Source: Larus michahellis
Taxonomy: Eukaryota > Chordata > Aves > Charadriiformes > Laridae
Direction: 5' to 3'
DNA length: 64,000 nt
Assembly: GCF_964199755.1 (NCBI RefSeq)
Contig: NC_133899.1
Location: 26,763,446-26,827,445, forward strand
Each line of letters begins with the position of its first letter. Positions within the stretch are counted from its first letter, which is position 1. The translations under genes and the position numbers were made by a program. Shown one piece after another: positions 58,869 to 64,000 of the stretch. The notes under the pieces are model-generated. The model did no database searches. It was not told the DNA's origin and worked only from the letters and a program-made list of their open reading frames with translations.

Positions 58869-60246
58869 CTGGTGACAAACACAGTGCAACATTTACTGTA
58901 AATACATACAGGCTTACAAGGAGTTGTCATAAGGATATTTAAAACAAGTGACAAAGGTTTTTATACTCCTAAAGGTTATTAGAAAGGAGGAAAAAAAAAA
59001 AAAAGGAAACTGCTTTGCATTTAAGGTCACAACTTTCAAACAAAACGTTTACTGGCAGCAACTGCAAATCCATGCTTGGGTAGTCAAACCATCAAACCTG
59101 AATGTTTTAGAAAGACCAAAAGATACCATGCGTAAATAAAGACGGCATTTACCAGTGCAGCAAGGCAAAAATTCTGCACTGTCGTGCAGTTAAGATGCAG
59201 TTCTCAGAACATTAAGAGCAAGCAACGTCACTGAGCTAATACAATGTGCAAGGTCCTATGTCCTTGGATGGGCTACTGCTTGCAGGCTGTAGCTGTGGAG
59301 GACCAGCAAATTGCCAAAGGTGCTGTGAGCAAAAGAAACCCTTATTCAAGCACAAGTGAGCCTAGAGTTCTCTGTTCTCTTTGTACTGTCACTGTAATTT
59401 GGCTATTGCCATTGATGGCACATTAAGAACTTCTCACTTACATACTCTGAACTTTTTTTTTTTTTCACAGATGGTTATTAATCATCCGTTCAAAAGACAC
59501 TGACCTAGGCAACCAACTCTTTTACAAATACACTTGAAAAAAGCACGATAGACGTTGCCATTGCCCCCAGAGAGGTATCCATACAAGGACTGCCTGGACT
59601 GAAAAGCTACTTATTTATTGTCTTTCTCACTCTCTCTTTTAAATTAAGATTTCAAAATTAATGCATGCAATCTCCAAAAGGAAGAGTAGGGGTCAAATGA
59701 GGCTCTGAAAGCAATGCCTTGAAATACTCCTTCAAAGTTCAAACCTGTTTCACTAATGAAAAATAAAAATGAAGATGTAAGATCTAAACAGATGGTACAA
59801 TTACTTTTTAGCAGCTCAGTGAGATGAATCCCTAGACTCATTAATCCCTGAAATTAAACAAGGTATCTTTATAGAATAGTGTGTGATAAAGCTGACTTCT
59901 ACAATAAGAGGTTACCTGCTTCCTATACGAGTAACATTCTCCAAAAGTCTTACCATCTATAAATAGGAAAAAAATGAGGTCCTTATCATCATAACTTCCT
60001 GAACCCTCCTCACTGTCCCACGAGAATATTATTAGAGCAGTTCTACTTCAGCTTGTGCTAGCCATGCTGATAATCACTCTCCAAACTCCATATCTGTATC
60101 TCCCAGTAGCGTACAGTAACCTCCCATCCTGCTCTAGTTCTTCACAAGCCAGACCTGTCACTGCCCATCATAGGTACCCAGCCAACGTGCAGACTCTTCT
60201 CCTGTGGGCATAACCCCTTGTCTTCATTCAGAGAGAATAGGACTTA

Positions 60247-60531
60247 TCATTTCTTCAACACTTGGCCTCTCTGTAATTGAGTTCCTAAGAAAGTTTCCAG
60301 AGCTGTTCTAACCAGTGACACCGTGACACCAACATCTTGATAAAACTGGGACCCCTGGGACATCTCTTCCAAAAGAGACTGCGAAGAAATTAAACAGCTG
60401 GGGTTTCCACAGATTATAGACCTGGAGCTGCTGTTAAACAACCTTTTACTGCTACACTCCTTACAGCAGCCAGAGGAGTCAATCATGGAAAACAAGGTTT
60501 GAAAAATACTCTGGAAAGTCATTTTATCCAA
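60247..60531 (-). pseudogene. Unrecognised 94-codon frame with a zinc-ribbon-like cysteine pattern
   Basis: On the minus strand, an ATG frame contains 'MIDSSGCCKECSSKRLF', 'SIICGNPSCLISSQSLLEEM' and 'DVGVTVSLVRTALETFLGTQ', then a stop. The cysteines are spaced C-x2-C-x14-C-x4-C, which resembles the zinc ribbon of RPA-type OB folds. It lies in FANCM intron 13 in the same orientation, but no good donor follows it and I cannot match it to a FANCM exon. It could be a processed pseudogene fragment, an exon of a nested gene, or chance. I do not recognise the family. Confidence 0.35.
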
Positions 60532-61559
60532 TTACACAAAGCAGAAACAGCCATACCTAAAATTGCTGCTGCCTAGCTTGCCCAAATATATTCCTGAGCA
60601 CAGGATTCGAAGCTGTCTTCCATGCATTTGAAGGCTGATCACATCCTAACACAGTTTTGCATCCTCTCTGGTTGCAGTGGATGAAGCATATTATCCAGTA
60701 TTAACAGCATCTTTTCTCTCTCAATAATAATGAAGTTAATATTTAGATTTTATCACTAACTTCATGTACATGCCACAGAAAGGATCGTATGCAGAATAAG
60801 TAAGGCAGGATGTGTGTACAGGCTGCTTTGGGGACAGGGTACGGCTGGTTTCAAACCCTGTTGCCAGCACTGACACCCGTGTGTCAGCGACAATGTACGC
60901 GACTGTGTGTGCCCAGCGCAGCAGGAGAACGCCCAGGGAGGGAGTTCAGTTGCTAGAGATTCATCTCTAAAGGGCTGTGAAACCCCTACTCCATTTGTCA
61001 CTACAGAAGATGTTGCTCAGCTGCTACACACTTACTGCCTATCCTTAGGCTACCCATTTATAAACATACCCAAAAAACCTAAGAGTTATGATTTTTTAAG
61101 AAGAGACCTCCAAGGAGATCCCCAGACTATACAGGCTGACTTATAAGAAGTCTTAATACCAAAATAGTGAAGAAAACAATTACTATGAAAGGGTTAAAGG
61201 ATTATTGTGATACATGTGTGTTCTAAATAATTAGTTTCCCTCAAGCTCAGTCAAAACACAGAATCAAGATATGGAAGTCTTTGTATGAAATCAGAGGAGA
61301 AACAAACAACAACCAACATAACCTGGTCCAATTAACTTCACAAATATCATCTGAGGAGATTACACATTTGGTTTACAAGATAACAGTGTTGATAATGATA
61401 TGTTTAGATTTATGTAAGTAATGACTGAATGTTGCATAATATTTCAATTAAAGTATTCAAGCATTATAAGAACACAACTTATATTAAATGGATTAAAGAT
61501 TGATTAGCTGCCAAACCACTAAGCCTTATTGAAACAGAAGTAGGTGATGCTCTTCCCAC

Positions 61560-61835
61560 CCAATACACTCCTAAGAGGCACAGCGCAGATCATTCTTGGC
61601 CCTATATTATTCTGCATTTTTTTAAGTAACCCAAAGTAAAGCAAAACTATGCAAACCTGCAGGAAAAGATGAGGGTTGTGAATAGGTAAAAGGATAATTC
61701 AAATCACAACTAGACCAGAGGCAGAGCACATAAGAGCAAATCACTTATGTTTTCATATGGCCAAACATGAAGTTGTATGTTTAGGACAGTAAGAGGTAAC
61801 AGAACTGTACGATGTCATCCAAAGCACCTAAAGAA
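61560..61835 (+). mobile_element. Decayed CR1-like LINE fragment
   Basis: 'ILGPILFCIF' at about 61,591-61,620 resembles the CR1 RT motif VLGPxLFNIF. About 150 nt later, 'GGCCAAACATGAAGTTGTATG' (61,760-61,780) resembles the CR1 'AKCKVLHLG' segment at the expected distance and order. It is heavily degraded and antisense to FANCM. Confidence 0.5.
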
Positions 61836-62204
61836 ACTCAAGAACGAAGTTCCTGAATTGGTAATAGTGGCATGTAACCTCTTGCTTACATACCTCAGGA
61901 ACCAGGAGGTGGCAAATATGATGCCATTTTTTAATTGTCAAGGTGGAAGCTAATAGGTTGCTAACCTTATCTCCATACTGAATGTATCATTATAAGCTAT
62001 AACAGATAATGTAATTATCGGATGAGTCTTCTTCAGAAGTTTCAATCTTGCTTTTGAAACTAAAAAATCAGATGTAAAAAACCCATTAGATTTCTTTAAA
62101 GAGACCAACATGCAAAAACATTGAGAAGCTCTCATGCATATCATCTTCCCATCTTTCTGAAAGGCTTTCAAAAAGTCCCTGCCAAAATCCTTAAAGACAC
62201 TGCA

Positions 62205-62708
62205 TAGGATGGTTTAGGTTCGAAGGGTCCTTCTCCTCAGGGCTGCTCTCCACCCAGCTTGGATTCATGCATGAGATTGCCCTGACTCATATGCAGGACC
62301 CTGCACCTGGCCTTGTTGAACTTCAGAGGTTCACATAGGCCCACCTCTCAAGCCTGCTAAAGACAGCATCCCTTCCCTCCAGCGTGTCAACCGCACCACA
62401 CAGCTTGGTGTCATCGGCAAACTTGCTGAGGGTGCACTCGACCCCACTGTTCACATCGCCCACAAAGAAGTTAAACAGCACCAGTCCCAGTACTGACCCC
62501 TGAGGAATGCCACTCATCACGGGTTGCCACTTGGACATAGAGCCATTGACCACAACCATTTGAGTGCAACCGTCTAGCCAGTCCCTTACCCACTGAGTGA
62601 TCCATCCATCAAATCCATATCTCTCCAATTTAGAAACAAAGATCTTGTGTGGCAGGGTGTCAAATGCTTTGCACAAGTTCAGGTAGATGACGTTAGTTGC
62701 TCTTCCCT
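62205..62708 (-). mobile_element. CR1 LINE fragment with RT core, internally deleted
   Basis: The minus strand reads '[20 protein letters not shown]', '[20 protein letters not shown]' and '[20 protein letters not shown]', including the FADD catalytic motif of CR1 reverse transcriptase. After the 'SPEEKD' region it jumps directly to the 3' terminal CCTTCGAACC-type sequence, so several hundred bp are missing. It is non-functional and lies in the same orientation as FANCM. Confidence 0.95.
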
Positions 62709-63389
62709 TATCCTTAACTTGAACTTATCCTTAACTTAAACAGAGAGTGCAAAACAGGGAAATTTCTTGCATGGAGAAGCAATTGGGTACAACACAGAAA
62801 CAGGAGGAGTGAGGAGCTGTTACAGCAAAGAACTTCATTAGGCCACCGTATATATCCATGATTATGTTCTAATTTGGGAAAAGAAAAAAAAAAAAAGAAA
62901 AAAGCAAAGTCTAGCAAAACTGCCATGTGCCAGGACAACAGTCCAGAGACAAATTTAGCATCTAGGACAAACTGGAGTAACCTAATTTCAGGCTTACATG
63001 GAGTTATATAACTGCTCCAGTTCAACTTGGTCACTCAAAATACTTTCTCCCAAACAAAATACTTTCTCCCAGTGAGCCTAGTTAATTCTGATGGAATGAA
63101 AGGACAGAATTGTAATTATCACATTTTAGCCTGAATGTGTACAATTCGTAGAATCTTAAATTACCTGATCAGCTCTTCTATAGCCTAGTAAGCTCCAGTG
63201 TGTACCAGCTACTCAGTAAATAGGTCATGCAGGAGTAAAAAACCAGGCATCTCTCTTATATTATTGTACTCAATTAATGACCTTGCTTACAACTACTGAT
63301 TCAGTTTAAAAAGCAATAGGTTTTTTAATATAGAAAATAGAAAGAAAAAAGTAAACTTAAGATATTAAAATTTTCATTACTAATAAATA

Positions 63390-63456
63390 TATGCATATTT
63401 GCATATGCATATGTATATGCACACATATGCATATGTGTGTATATACACACATACAC
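63390..63456. repeat. Alternating purine-pyrimidine tract with perfect palindromes
   Basis: The tract is built of TATGCA, CATATG and (TG)n/(CA)n blocks. It contains perfect self-complementary stretches at 63,402-63,413 (12 bp), 63,420-63,439 (20 bp) and 63,432-63,453 (22 bp). Such DNA can form cruciforms or Z-DNA. Confidence 0.9.
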
Positions 63457-64000
63457 TGTTTAATTCACACACTTAATTTAAGGCATCTAATATCAAAATT
63501 AATATTAACCTCTCTCTCCTCATAAGCTGCTTTGGATGTTCATTTTCTAACGAGATTCAGATGTCTGCCAAAACCCTGGTGATTTTGCCATTTAAAAATT
63601 AAAAGATACATCTGCAAACAGATACAATATAGATTGTAACAATTATAACTTCTTTAATTGAAAGTTTGATTGAAATGTAGGGAAAAGCAGCATGAACAAT
63701 CAGCATTTAAGTGTTTTCTGACACAAACCAGAACCTATCTTCAGAACTGGTTTTTTGTTAGATCTAGGGAAGAAAGGCTTTGGGATTTTCAGTTTCACAC
63801 TGAGTGTTAAAGCCCATGGAGCCGACGCTGCCAATACAGTTAGTCACATGGGTATATTTTCTGGTTAACTTCTGTGTTAGCATGAATATTAACAAAAATT
63901 ACAGCAGTAAGGCTGGTGGTTTTCACACAGTATTTTGAGTAGGTAGAGTAGGTATCAAAGCAGTATATTCCAATCTATTCAAATGAGAAGTGGTTACAAT

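Larger units (their letters stand above)
58869..64000 (-). other. FANCM intron 13 (partial), running off the window
   Basis: No exon matching the human segment just before 'GECSYELE' (HFIGLMQMIEGMRHEE) is visible, so the intron is longer than 5.1 kb. It contains two CR1 fragments, an unrecognised 94-codon frame and a palindromic alternating tract, each listed separately. Confidence 0.7.

Noticed and set aside
59916..59956. A 41-nt exon-like segment on the minus strand in FANCM intron 13 (ctatttatag| ... AAGCAG|gtaacc)
   Set aside because: Its length is not a multiple of three, the next exon starts in phase 0, and it does not resemble the human sequence before 'GECSYELE'.
1..64000. CRISPR arrays, bacterial operons, phage or plasmid systems
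   Set aside because: The sequence is plainly vertebrate: long introns with GT-AG splice sites, CR1 LINEs and a CpG island. The only regular arrays are the coding minisatellite, the GEEEIL repeat and simple repeats.

Overview
The window is vertebrate nuclear DNA, almost certainly from a bird. It carries several CR1-type LINE fragments, the dominant avian retroposon. Two large spliced genes can be rebuilt exon by exon with canonical splice sites and matching phases. There is no sign of bacterial, viral or plasmid organisation. The MIS18BP1 copy has a CENP-C-like motif, which fits a non-placental vertebrate. The species cannot be named from sequence alone.

Layout. Positions 1-24,000 are intergenic, with one CR1 fragment at about 4.54-5.47 kb and no gene I can support. 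A CpG island at about 24.04-25.34 kb is the promoter and first coding exon of MIS18BP1 (M18BP1/KNL2). That gene runs on the + strand in 16 coding exons from 24,726 to 44,846, with a poly(A) signal at 45,176. It encodes about 1,193 aa. FANCM lies tail-to-tail on the - strand. Its last ten coding exons (equivalent to human exons 14-23, about 1,329 aa) run from 58,868 down to 46,195, with a poly(A) signal at 46,104-46,109. Its helicase exons lie beyond the right edge, and 58,869-64,000 is its intron. The convergent FANCM/MIS18BP1 order is the one I recall from human chromosome 14q21.

Function. MIS18BP1 licenses deposition of new CENP-A at centromeres. The Mis18-binding N-terminus, SANTA domain, CENP-C-like motif, SANT/Myb domain and conserved C-terminal blocks are all visible. 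FANCM is the Fanconi-anaemia fork-remodelling translocase. The window holds its FANCF-binding (MM1) and RMI-binding (MM2) region, acidic linkers, XPF/ERCC4-like nuclease domain and C-terminal helix-hairpin-helix part. The two genes are neighbours; nothing here shows that they act in one pathway.

The most striking feature is a perfect 24-bp tandem array, about 8.4 copies, at the translation start of MIS18BP1. It makes eight in-frame copies of MIVTPSR, so it multiplies both the start codon and a full CDK consensus site (TPxR) at the N-terminus of the centromere-licensing factor. Other points of interest are a GC-AG intron inside the SANT domain, a second VTFDL motif in FANCM, more intact nuclease-type residues in FANCM than I recall for human, and a cysteine-patterned ORF in FANCM intron 13 that I do not recognise.
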